A DNA stretch of 64,000 nucleotides from Piscicola geometra (lineage: Eukaryota > Annelida > Clitellata > Hirudinida > Piscicolidae). A program made the position numbers and the translations under genes. Shown piece by piece: positions 13,001 through 23,100 of this stretch (position 1 is the first letter of the stretch; every line of letters starts with the position of its first letter). Under the pieces are notes generated by a model that did no database searches, was not told where the DNA came from, and was given only the letters and a program-made list of their open reading frames with translations. Location of the stretch: NCBI GenBank assembly GCA_943735955.1, contig OX030957.1, positions 5,339,301 to 5,403,300 on the forward strand, read 5' to 3'.

Positions 13001-14941
13001 AAACTCTCTATTGTTTGCTGTTCATAAAATGTGGAATGCAATGTAAAGAATTTCAAATAAAGAATGTATTAAATATGAACACAAAAGATCTGAATAATTA
13101 AATTGGCTGACATTTTCATAACAAGAGCGTAGTCTTAAGTACTTTAAAAATGAATCTACTTAGTAATTGAATATATGAGGCTGTTCAGGAACCTTGATCA
13201 TAATCGTTTCGATAGTTTACTGAAGGTTGTGTCAATCAGTTTGGCTATATGTCATTTCTTCTCGCCCATTTCGTCCATGATTTAGCTATATTTTAAATGA
13301 CTATTTTAAAATATTTATTTTTAAGGATCTCATTTTTAGTTTTAATAATAGAACCATAATGCAAGTTTTTTAATATTAATACTCAGCATTCATTAATATT
13401 TCATCAACCTTTTTCTTATAAAAACTTCATAACTAAAACCATTAATTAGGTGAAAGGGTAGCCGAGTGCGTAACGACTCTCGGCTTCACCTATGGTTAAT
13501 GGTTCTAGGTGCAACCGACGTTCTAGTAGCCTGAGCGCAAATGAAAATTTGCAGCTTGAGTGATCTAGAAGCCGTTTGGGTTATGCGTCATTATATTATT
13601 GCTAGCCATTATTATTATTGTTATTATTATTTAGATCATTTACATGAACAAATGCCAACAATTATAAATGCCTCCCGAGGCTTTGATCCTCATGAAAAAT
13701 TTCATGGAGCTGCCTCAGACCAGTGTTTATACAACACTTCAACCCCTATAAAGACTTTCATTCATGCGCTCCAGGGCTCTATGACTAACTACAAAAGCAA
13801 TCAGTAACTTCGTCTAAAGTAGTTGTAACAAAAGGCAGTCTCTAGAACTTTATTTAAATGCCTTTGGTAAAAAAAGTTCTTAATGGTTTCTATTCATGAA
13901 TTTTTTTTTCAAACGAGTTTCAAGATTTACTCTAAAACTTTTTTGTCGTTTTCGCGTCCACGATAACTAGGTTTTATATGGTTGATTCGGTTGAGAAAAA
14001 AGTATAAAACATTTTTCCATCTTTCACTATTACTTTTATATCTAGAATTATCATCATTTGTAATATATTATTAGTATAATATTAGAAATAATAAATATTA
14101 AAAAGTATTTAAAAAATTAAAGAAAACAAAACGGACAAGAGTTTAAAAGATTGAAATAAATTTAAATTATATGTATTTTCAAAATTTAAAAGCTGTTAAT
14201 CAATCTTTTAGCAAGTATGTTGAATTTGAAAGTTTACTAAGAACTTTATATTAGTTAACTGGAAAGAGAAAAACACTGAAAATTATTTTTAACAAAATGA
14301 ATCGTATCATTATTTCGAGTTACATTAACCAAATACTTTAAAGAAGACTTTTAATGAAAATCTCATGACAAATGGCGTTCTAGTGGTTTTCTGTGTTTTT
14401 AAATCAATTGCGAGTGTAATGGGATATCTTGATAAATGGCTTCTTAATCAGCATTTATATTATATCCTTAAAAAATACACAATACGATATAGGAATTCAG
14501 CTCTTGTATAACTGAAAGTATTATTTCTTTAGTCATTATTTATCAAAGAAACTTTTTGATCTTTCAACGAACATGCTTTTTGTGTTCAAAAGCTTACATA
14601 AATAAAATCTTTTACATGATAATGCATTTGATGAATAAATTGCAAAATCAAATCAAAATTCATTTTTTTTCCATTCTCAAATTACAAACTGATAGCCTTA
14701 AATGACATAACCATCACGCTTGTTCCATGTAATTAGTAGCATTTTGCATTAGTCTACGTTGATTATGATGTAACAGCGTTACACCTAAAATCATAGAATC
14801 AAAAAATTTGATGTTTCAGAATGAGAAAGAACCTTCATAAGAGACATATCTCATGTCAACGACAGGAGGCGTGGAATGGGCGAGAGAGGTGAGTTGAAAA
14901 AAGAGAATCAAGGAGAGTGCTCTTGCTTTTGGGACGTCCAT
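863..14941 (-). CDS. Semaphorin, 5' part of gene (five exons, partial)
   Basis: Semaphorins are secreted or membrane ligands that bind plexins through an N-terminal Sema domain and guide axons and migrating cells. Five minus-strand exons, 14941-14833, 5718-5613, 4300-4192, 4018-3917 and 1076-863, join with GT-AG sites and matching phases (1, 2, 0, 0, then open in phase 1) into 213 residues with no stop. Residues 1-22 look like a signal peptide (basic start, then SLILFFQLTSLAHS). The Sema signature follows: SYED, IIISAKNHLIRL, ISWHPD, C101, C111 in EVCENY, C129 in ACGTYAHSPMC with C138, then GRCPY at 157-161 and PLRTDKSNSFWLD at 201-213. These correspond in order to the family pattern (GAxNxLxRL, CxNYI, CGTNAFxPxC, CPY, LRT...WL). 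The remaining Sema domain and the PSI and later domains would lie beyond the left edge. The class cannot be fixed from this part; the RCPY to LRT segment resembles class 5 and invertebrate semaphorins. Confidence 0.88.
1160..1918. repeat. Minisatellite, 14-bp unit, about 54 copies
   Basis: Tandem array of gataatgttgatgt in nearly perfect register. There are a few single-base variants near 1225, 1440, 1534 and 1770. It lies in the semaphorin intron between exons 4 and 5, about 85 bp upstream (in gene sense) of the exon 5 acceptor, so it is transcribed in that gene's pre-mRNA if the gene is active. Confidence 0.98.
3917..4018 (-). CDS. Semaphorin exon 4
   Basis: The exon is 34 codons, phase 0 at both ends, between acceptor accag and donor gtatgt. 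It encodes EVCENYIKMLVMQDDGEVIA followed by CGTYAHSPMCSWRN. Semaphorins carry C.NYI.VL....L..CGTNA..P.C here, and the cysteines are all kept. Confidence 0.88.
4192..4300 (-). CDS. Semaphorin exon 3
   Basis: The exon encodes NHLIRLHRSNLKLIEVISWH and continues PDPKHKTICKNKGLLP. The run RL...L.LIE...W.PD....C..KG is the semaphorin pattern before the first conserved disulfide. The acceptor is ctcag. The donor after CCG is gtttga, which is non-consensus beyond GT, so the exon end is a little less certain than the others. Confidence 0.82.
5613..5718 (-). CDS. Semaphorin exon 2
   Basis: This exon encodes DIHMSSDTRMFHHANLTSYL, then HPVFHPSLPYIIISA and the first two bases of a Lys codon, followed by a strong gtaagt donor. 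IIISAK-NHLIRL across the junction is the first beta-propeller blade pattern of Sema domains. Two acceptors are possible in the same phase, at 5718 (chosen, acgcag) and 5700 (cttcag). The second would shorten the product by six residues. NLT is a potential N-glycosylation site. Confidence 0.78.
5719..14832 (-). other. Semaphorin intron 1 (9.1 kb)
   Basis: This is the interval between the signal-peptide exon and exon 2. It is AT-rich throughout. It holds one tRNA-derived SINE (13449-13632), an imperfect (GAT)n run near 11180-11260 and short homopolymers. The open frames here are short, lack family resemblance and are not credible exons. I see no other conserved coding segment. Confidence 0.6.
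13449..13632 (+). mobile_element. tRNA-derived SINE, copy A
   Basis: The head resembles a Ser/Leu-type tRNA: gtagccgagtgcgtaacg matches an A box (TRGCNNAGTGG-like), and ggttctaggtgc about 35 bp later sits where a B box belongs. A unique body follows, then a tail gaagccgtttgggttatgcg and an (ATT)n-rich end. It shares taacgactctcggct exactly with copy C at 60960 and the tail with copies B and C. It lies in semaphorin intron 1. The tRNA fold is too degraded for a functional tRNA gene. Confidence 0.75.
14833..14941 (-). CDS. Semaphorin exon 1 (start codon and signal peptide)
   Basis: The reading starts at the ATG complementary to 14939-14941 and gives 36 codons plus one base. It encodes a short basic start, the hydrophobic run SLILFFQLTSLAHS (a probable signal peptide with cleavage near AHS-TPP), then VVDMRYVSYE. 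The exon ends GAA-G before a GT donor (gttctt). Phase 1 exactly fits the next exon. SYE-type residues begin the mature part of many semaphorins. There may be further 5' untranslated exons at higher coordinates. Confidence 0.8.
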
Positions 14942-15221
14942 CTTGCTCACAATTACGTTACTTTTTGGAAGATTTGTTGTATATATTTGAGAAAATATAA
15001 TGAAATTATATGCGTGACTGACGCCATAGAAGGTTGAGAAAGAACACTTTTTTGAGAACTAATAAAACTGGTGTTAAATATTACAACCAATGAAACCGTC
15101 CGTAAAAAATTGAATGTCTATTCAATAAAACAGTCTACTTGGCTAATTACATTCAAAAGTTTAAATTCAAGCACCACCGTCTCAAGCCTGAGTCATCTAC
15201 ATGCGCTGGTGTTAAGACTAC

Positions 15222-15277
15222 CCTAGTTTTATATGCGCTCGAAACTCTACGCTAGCGAGCGTCAATATCAAACTAGG
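15222..15277. repeat. Imperfect inverted repeat (hairpin)
   Basis: The left arm cctagttttatatgcgctcg (15222-15241) is near-complementary to the right arm cgagcgtcaatatcaaacta plus gg (15256-15277), with a loop of about 14 bases. The arms differ by a two-base length change and a few mismatches. It could be a small foldback element; no target duplication was recognised. Confidence 0.6.
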
Positions 15278-16020
15278 TTATACATCTATCAAAAGAAAAT
15301 ATATATATTTGAAGTTCGTGCAATAAGTTAATACTATTTCAATTATATTTTATAAAATTGTTTTTTGAAGTTAATTTAATTAATTAAATATTTGTATATA
15401 TGTTTTTCGTAGGTGTGACAATCGGTCCAAAACTCAAGATCCGGCTACTGGGCTCAGGTATTACCTAAAAAAGCAAGAAAATAATTACGGCGCACTTTGA
15501 GTTAAGTGCTCAATTTAAAGAATCCAGCAATTTATTGAAATAAATATTTAAACTAAATACACTGTCAATTTTTAATTTAATAATTTAATTAATTAACACA
15601 AGACATTTGTGTTTATTTAATGCTTGAATTGATCAATTGCATTATTTATAGCAAAATCCCGTCAAACCCTATATTTTTAATTATTTTAACTTTAAAAAAA
15701 AAGATTTTGGTACATGCATCAAAACTATTTTTCAGAAGCCCAGGTACCCATTAGTTAGTTTATAACATTGTGATCTTGAATGAATTCTTTATAAAACACG
15801 TACAAGTTTATGGGTGTTAATTAAAAAGAACACTTTAAGCTCAAAAACTTGATTGACAGAGATTGAATAAAAAAAAGTTAGCCAGTTTTTCCCTTGTTAT
15901 AGGAATTTCTTTTTCTAGTTGCCTATTTTTTTTGATTGACAAAAATGTATTTGTTTGTTTATTTTTTATGCAAATACAGTCACACACAAAAAATTGTTGT
16001 TTTTTTTCGTTTTTCTCAAA

Positions 16021-16175
16021 GTGTTAAGGGTCCTAGGTTCGAGTGCAACCGATGCCCTTATAACTCTTAGGCACGATGTGAAAAATTTGCAGCCTAGGGG
16101 GCCTGGAAAACCGTTTGCGTTATACGCCATTCTAATAATTGTCATCATTCTTATCACTATTATTAGTATTTTTTA
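16021..16175 (+). mobile_element. tRNA-derived SINE, copy B (5'-truncated)
   Basis: It contains a clean B box, ggttcgagtgc at 16036-16046, followed by caaccgatgcc, aatttgcagcc and the tail accgtttgcgttatacgcca, then an AT-rich triplet end. The A-box part is missing. Order and spacing match copy A, including the shared aatttgcag and gtgcaaccga segments, so this is the same family. Confidence 0.72.
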
Positions 16176-17094
16176 TATTTAGGCAATTATAATTAATTGA
16201 AAATATAGTCTATGCTTAAATGACGAACTCAAGAATCAAGAGTTTTATTTTATTTTTGAGCAGTTGAAAAAGTATTTTAATTAAAATTTAAATTAAAAAA
16301 CAAAATATAAATAAAATCATGAATATCTTTCAATAAATTGAGTTGTCCACAACTCGAGTGTATAGAAAGATGGTTTCTTGTTTTTTCGTTTTATTTGAAA
16401 TATCCTTGTTGTAGTAGATATTTTTTCAATCATTATATGAGGGTTAAGTGTTAATTTGAGGGTTTCAGCAATAGCATGACTTCAGTTTTACGAGCTTTAT
16501 AGCTTGTATTAATTCTAAGAATATTAATACAATTATTATAAGTGCTCTTAAGACATTAATCGATGTGTTCCTCATTACATTTGTTTAATCCTACTTGAAA
16601 AACTGCAACCATAATTTTTTTCATTTTGAGCTTTGATTCGATTATTTTTTCTGAACTAGTTTTTACGAAAAATTTTATAGAGTTTTTATGCGCTTTTTGA
16701 AGACAATCTCCAGACGTGGAAATCGTTTTGTTATCATCATATTAACACATTTAAAAACTTTAAATCTTTCTAGTTAAATTTTATTTTATGAGAAGTTTTA
16801 GTTTGGAAAATTATTCCTTTTTCTATAAAATTTTATTTGGTTTATAAACTTTAGTTTTTTTAATTATTTTTTCTTCAAACATAATTATTTTCCGCATTAG
16901 TTTCTTTTCTTTATTTTTTAGAGCATTAATGGAGTAATTTTTCAAAATATTTTGTTTTGACCATGTCAATGTCACTACTAAAAAATTGTATTTTTAATAT
17001 TTATTCAGTTTTTTTTACAAATAATAATAGCGACTCGTTTGACAAGTTGGAAAAAAATATGGATATTAATAAATAAATAATTAAATAAGCAGTG

Positions 17095-18470
17095 CTCGAA
17101 TGACCCGGTTCCTACGTGGCTATTGAAGGAGATATCTGGAACAATTGCTTTTTTAGTGAGTTTATTCAAAAGGTTTTTTTCCGCAAGCATGGTTCCGAAG
17201 TTTTCTTAATCGGCCTACTTCACGCCACTGCTTAAAAAACCCAGTCTTAAATTCACTGAAACATCGTCCTACAGGCCTATTTCAAACTTGAGCGTGCTGT
17301 CAAAACTCATGGAAAGATTAGTTCTCCACAGAGTAGTCATCTACCTCGCAGGAATTCATCTTTTTCTTCTCTTGCAGTCAGCCTACCGTCGTCATCATTC
17401 GACAGAAACTGCTATCACCAAGGTCTTTCAGACATCCTTAGAGCATCAGATGACGGTAAGCTTACATTGTTAGTTTTGCTTGATCTATCGGCAGCTTTTG
17501 ATCTGGTAGATCACGCAACACTGCTCCGAAGACTGCACATCTCCTATGGGTTCTTTGACTCGGCTTTCATCCCGTCGAAACTCTGTTCACACTCCCAAAG
17601 ATCCAGTTCGCATTTGTCAGAACGAGATAATTCCTTCTGAAAGTGTCAGAAACCTAGGAGTTTATCTCGACAAAGACCTCACCTTGACGATACACATCAA
17701 CAAGATGACTCAAACCTGCATTGCTTCTTTATTCCAAATACGATCCATAAGATGGTTATTAACCAAGGACTCACTGAGAACTTTGGCTTCTGCTTTGGTT
17801 CTCAGTCGAATTGACTATGGCAAAATCATTTTTACTAGGTTGCCAATGACGCAGCTGCAGATAATTCAGTCTATAATCAACACCACAGCTAGGCTCATAA
17901 CAGGTGCTAGAAAGAATGATCACATCAGCCCTGTTCTCAAGGAGCTTCACTGGCTTCGTGTTGAAAACAGACTTGAATACAAAAACATCTTGTTAATGCA
18001 CAAGTGTCTGTCCAATGAGTGCCCAGATTATTTGTCGAGTAGCATTGTCAGAGAGCAAGTCTTTTCCAGAGGGAAAGACTCAGGTCTGCTAGGTCAAGAG
18101 ATGTAGTTGCACAGAGCTACAAACTCAAGTATGCAAGTGCAAAAAGCTTTTTTGTTGCAACGCCGACTTTTTGGAATAGTCTTCCCAATAGACTCAAATC
18201 CCGAGCTCGACCGCGACATTCAGCCGTTCCCTGAAAACGTACTTGTTTGGCAGATCACAATAACGCACAAATTTACTGCTCATTTCTTCTATTCATCAAT
18301 TTCTTGCTTTCTATTTTAATTTTCATTTATTTATTTTTGTCTTTTTCATTTATTAATGGTTAATAATAATTTTAAAATAATAATTATTATTAATATCATT
18401 ATTTACTTTTCCATAACTAAGTGGTCTTGAAGCCCGTCCGGATTTACGCCACTATATCCTTACTCGTCGT
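17095..18470 (+). pseudogene. Decayed CR1/L2-type LINE, reverse transcriptase relic
   Basis: Three reading frames carry successive pieces of a LINE polyprotein. From about 17097: DPVPTWLLKE, then [20 protein letters not shown], then SAYRRHHSTETAIT, then [20 protein letters not shown] (RT motif A). After that there is a deletion: the GVPQGS block and the YADD block are absent. The text resumes at about 17590 with the thumb and C-terminal part (ESVRNLGVYLDKDLTL, LVLSRIDYG, LKELHWL). A frameshift near 18085 leads to RSARSRDVVA, and the typical end FWNSLPNRLKS follows. Frameshifts and the missing catalytic core make it dead. The 3' end at 18421-18460 (cttgaagcccgtccggattt, acgccactat) resembles the SINE tail. 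Confidence 0.88.
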
Positions 18471-19089
18471 TTTATTGTATTGTATTAATAATTTACAAAA
18501 ACGTGAAAAAATCAAAATAAATAATTGGTGCATTAAAACGGAAGAGAACCAGAAGATTTTGGCCAACGCCATTTGAAACAAGCTCGTAATTCAATTGCTT
18601 CATGAAATTTTTATGAAGTTGTCACTTATATACAAAATTTATTTTTTTTAGTAACTCAAATAAATAATGAAAATTTATTTATACTTTTTTAATTAATTTT
18701 GAAATACATTTGCTCACTAAGTTTTTTTTAGCTAGTTATAATACATAGTTTTTTTCTTATTTTAAAACTTAAGACAAGCGAATTCATTTTCAAGAGCTTG
18801 TGAAAATGGTGAAACTTTTAAGAATTTAATTCAATAAATTCAAAAAAATATTATAGAATAAGATCGAAATTGTTTTAATATCTTCTATATACATTTTTTA
18901 ATACAAATATTTTTGTTAAAGACTTAAATTAACTTAAGAAGTAGCATTTGTAATAGGATAAACTTTATGAAATTTATTATACAATATTTCAAAATAAAAA
19001 TAGATTTCCAATTTTATTCATATATTTATTTTTGAAAATTGAAAGTCATGCTTAAGAATCAATAGTTTTGCTAGATTATAATGCGCTTG

Positions 19090-19870
19090 AATATCCATCT
19101 CAATTATAAGCAAGAATGACCTGGAGCTGCTGGAAACAATTGTAATGACATGCCAATGTGACCTTTTGGTTTCCCACCTACCTGACCTCGTCTTCTATGA
19201 AAAAAATGACTCAAAAGCCTTGTTGCGAGGTTTCCCTGAAAACATTCTTTGCCAGTAGGATGCTGCGGAAACCAACCCCACTGCCCTGAAGATGCCAAGC
19301 CTGAAAAGAAAGAGGAAGAAGAAGAAGCAGATATAGAGAGTCTAAAAAATTCGATTCATTTGAGCCTCTTTGCCAAACGAGATTAACATGTGTTTGAAAC
19401 GTCTATACACCGTCATTGTCGACTGCAGCAAGGCCTAACAGCTCAACCCAGACTCTGTCATATCCTACAAGTGGAGAAGAAAATCCTTAGGACTGCTGTG
19501 CAAGTGGGAAAAAAGCTACAGAAACCTGAGTAAGGCAGGTCAGCTGGACAACAACGACGATTGCAAAGAGGCAAAGAGGGAGGTTGAGCCAGAAACGAAG
19601 AAGGTCTTTCTGTGCGACTGTGCTGCGTGCTGGGGGTGGTCGTAATGTATGGTGAATGATGATGAAGGAGATGATTATAATAGTTTTAGTGGGTGAGAAT
19701 GGTAGTTTTATATTTTATTTATTATTACTCTTTAGTCTTTTGTTTGAAGTATATTTTTTACACATTATTTTTACTCGCTTTAACGCTACTTATAAATAGT
19801 TCAAGTGGTATCATCGTTCATAACCAAATGGTCTTTAAGCTTTTTTAGGTTTACGCCACGTTAATAATAA
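19090..19870 (+). other. Unidentified coding-like relic with SINE/LINE-type 3' tail
   Basis: About 19100-19640 is richer in GC than its flanks and partly open. One frame includes DSVISYKWRRKSLGLLCKWE. I do not recognise the family, and frames are interrupted. At 19824-19870 it carries aatggtctttaagc...aggtttacgccac followed by taataataa, the same type of 3' tail as the LINE at 18421-18460. The simplest reading is an old, damaged repeat element. Confidence 0.4.
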
Positions 19871-20110
19871 TCGTGTTTTTAAAGTAATAATTTGTTTTAT
19901 AGATACAAGATAGTTGCTAAAAAAGTTTTCTAAAAAAAGTTTCAGTAAACATATAATACTCACGAGATGGGGCTCTTTATTAACATTTTTAAAAAAATTC
20001 AAGCCGTAAAAAACGAAATCGTTTTGGAAAAAAAAGTATAAAAGTGAATTTATACATACATTTTTTAATAAAAAATATAAAATATTGAAGTTATAAATGG
20101 TTTTAAGCAT

Positions 20111-23100
20111 GACACGTCCGACATAGCTAATCCTTTATTCTTCACATTCACGCTGGTTCAACGTTTAATAACCACATGTTCCTATCCCCTAGAAGCTGGC
20201 TTGACAAAAAAAGCTTGATGGATGGAGGAGGATGGCTGTCATACGTGCAAGGTTTTAGAGTCTTGCGTGGAGATACGAGCGGAAGAGAGATTAGCATGCT
20301 GTTTTTCTGAAAAAAACGAACATTGCAGAAGAAAAAAAATTAGTGAAAAATATGTAAAGAAAAAATAGCATAAAAATACACTTGAGCTGTACGAGAAAAA
20401 AATCCTTTGAAAGCTCAATCAATCGGCACTCGCGGCCTTTGCTGCTCTTGTGTCACACCACAGCACACTGCTAACGAATTCCGCCGGTTTCTGCAGCGTC
20501 CTGGTCTGTTCGCTCTAATCCAATATCTGCATCGTTCTCTCTTGTCTTTTATTAACTTCCCTCTCAAAAAGTACCTGGTTTTTTATGCTTGCTTCTTATA
20601 ATAAGATCATTAATTTGTTTTTGCAAAATTTCAAAAACAATTTTTCTAAAATTGTCTTTCTTGAGTCATGAAATATAAAAAATATAATAATTTTTCTATT
20701 TTCTTTATATCTTTGAGTTTCCAAGTCTCTTTATCCTTGTTTTAGTTTATTTTTATTTTTATGCTTTTTAAATTATTCTTATAATTTTCATAGTCATTGA
20801 GTCTTTTCAAACTCGATTTTCTAGGACAAAAATAACTTTAGAATTTTCAACTATAATTTCATATTTTTAAAGATATATTTCAGCTGACCTATAAATAGCA
20901 ATAATTTAAAGCATTAATTGAGATTTTATCTTATAAAAACACTTTTAAACAATTTAAATCAATTATCTAGAATTAATTCTTGCACCGCCTTCAAAAATCC
21001 TTTTTCCCATTTATTGATCACCATGCTATAAATAAAAAAGCTAGAACATACAATGGCTTTATATTATATGTGAACGGCTGTAGAGGACATCGGTGTATTG
21101 CATTGCACAGCAACAAACGTTGTGTCTTGAAAGCTGTTTTTAGCTTTTTTATAGTTTTTTGTTTTTTTCACGTTTGATTGCATAATGAAATATTTTTCAT
21201 ATTTTAAAAGTGATTAACCATTTATAATATATGTTTTTGTTCGACAAAATATGTTTTAAACGAACATCTTTTTTCTTGGAAAAACTTTGAATCATCTGAG
21301 ATGGGAATTTAATTAGAGATGATTTTATTGCATGAAAAAGACATAACAAAGAATTTGTAAAGTAATGAAATATCGGATCGATAGATGAATGAATGAAAAA
21401 TTGGATGAGTGAACGAATAATTGGATGAGTAAACGAATTATTGTATTATTAAATGAAGGATGTTAAATTGAATGAAAGAAAGAATAAATCTATTGATTAT
21501 TATATAGACAGGGAAACAGAGAATAAATATAAAAATGCTGAACTGACGGAAAGAGAGATGAGCGAATAGAAGGACGGTGATTATTTTTATGGACGATGTT
21601 TTATTTGATCACATCCTTGCCACCCACAATCCATACAGCGCAGTCATTTGTAATCACTATTCTTGGTCCAAGCTAGCTTCCAACGACCGTTTTGTGCAGC
21701 CAAAAGGCAGCTGTCTGCGTTTGATACGTCTTTTGATCCTTCCTCTACCATAACCTTTTGTGTGCTTATCTTTTGGAATTAGGTTTCTATAACCTTTGTT
21801 AGCCTATACTTTTGTGTCTCTTTTCTATTTAATTTTTTGTAAAAAAAGACTAAATCAAGTAGCATCAAAGTGTACAAGTTAATTTGAGTCACAAAAGAGA
21901 ATATAAAATTAGTGGATGTCAATTGAGGGAATTTACGCCTTGCATAGAAGGTCGGCGAATAGCTAGATATTTTATCGATCTGTCTATGTGGCAGTGTAGT
22001 TGGCAGTCGGAACAGGCGTTGTGGAATCGTTGTTGGGATTGGAGGTGTAGTGTTGGAGAAATTATAAAGAAACGTTGGTTTTGGTTGTAGCGGGGGTGAA
22101 CTGATTAATGGGCGGGAGGGGTGAAGGAATGAGAGGGGCTTTAGTGGTACTTTTGATATTGGGTGGTGGTAGATAGAGGCAAGTGAGTTGTTTATGGTGA
22201 AGTGATTTTGGGCGTGAATAAAAAAATATCATTGTTAGAGATGGTGAGATTGGTCGTTGATTTGAGTATTATTTTATAATTGGCTTAGGGTAGGTGAAGC
22301 ATGAATGGTGAAAAAAGTTGGTGAAGGTTGTTCGTTGACATAAATGACGATAGAATTTAAATAATGTGTTTATAAGATGTTTTAAATTATTAACGAATGT
22401 AGAAGACTTTAAAATGTACGCGTCGTGGGAGTTTTAAAAAGAAAAAAACTGAGTCAGAGAAAAATTCGCAAATTTAATATACAATTGTACAGTAAAATAA
22501 AAACACATTTAAAAAATATATATATTAAAGTTTAAATGAATAAGAAACAAAAGAGTCGTAAATTTTGAAAAATCAAGTGAATTAATGAGATGATACTGAA
22601 AAAGAATTTAAACGCTAGAATTTCTAATGAGCGTTTGAGATGATAAAAAATACGAAAGAAGAGGAGGGCAAAGAAGAGAGCGAAAGCTGTACACGAATCT
22701 ACGTTGAGCAATATTCCAAGTGAATGAGTGCGGAAGATTGAGGGAGGATGGCCTGGAGATGCGTCTGAATAGCTTGTATGCAGGCCGAATTATATCATAA
22801 GAAGTGCTTTAGTATATGTGCAATGCCTTTTTCGTCTATACTTTTAATTTTTGCAATACTATGCTCGCAGTGGAATTGATGCTTTTGTGGAAGAGATGGT
22901 AATGATTGAGCTCTTGGTATGTTAATGGTGTGTATGGCTGATATTTACTTATAAGGCTGCTTTGAGTGCCTGCAAAACGCACGTGAACAGAGCACTGGAG
23001 AATAAATATTTATAAAATCAAAACCAAGTGTTTCGACAAAAAAAGCTATTTCATTCAACAGAGAAAAATAGTGTGCTAAATTTTTGAAGTACATCTTGAT

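Larger units (their letters stand above)
14942..17094. other. Intergenic, upstream of the semaphorin start
   Basis: Apart from the inverted repeat at 15222-15277 and SINE copy B, this is AT-rich sequence with no recognisable gene. The semaphorin promoter should be in the part next to 14942. No TATA-type or CpG-rich feature stands out enough to annotate. Confidence 0.5.

Noticed and set aside
13449..13520. Functional tRNA-Ser or tRNA-Leu gene
   Set aside because: No acceptor-stem pairing or clean anticodon arm, and the segment recurs with a shared non-tRNA body and tail, as a SINE does.
13541..13807. 88-codon frame beginning inside a SINE
   Set aside because: It starts in the SINE body and runs through its ATT tail; no family resemblance.
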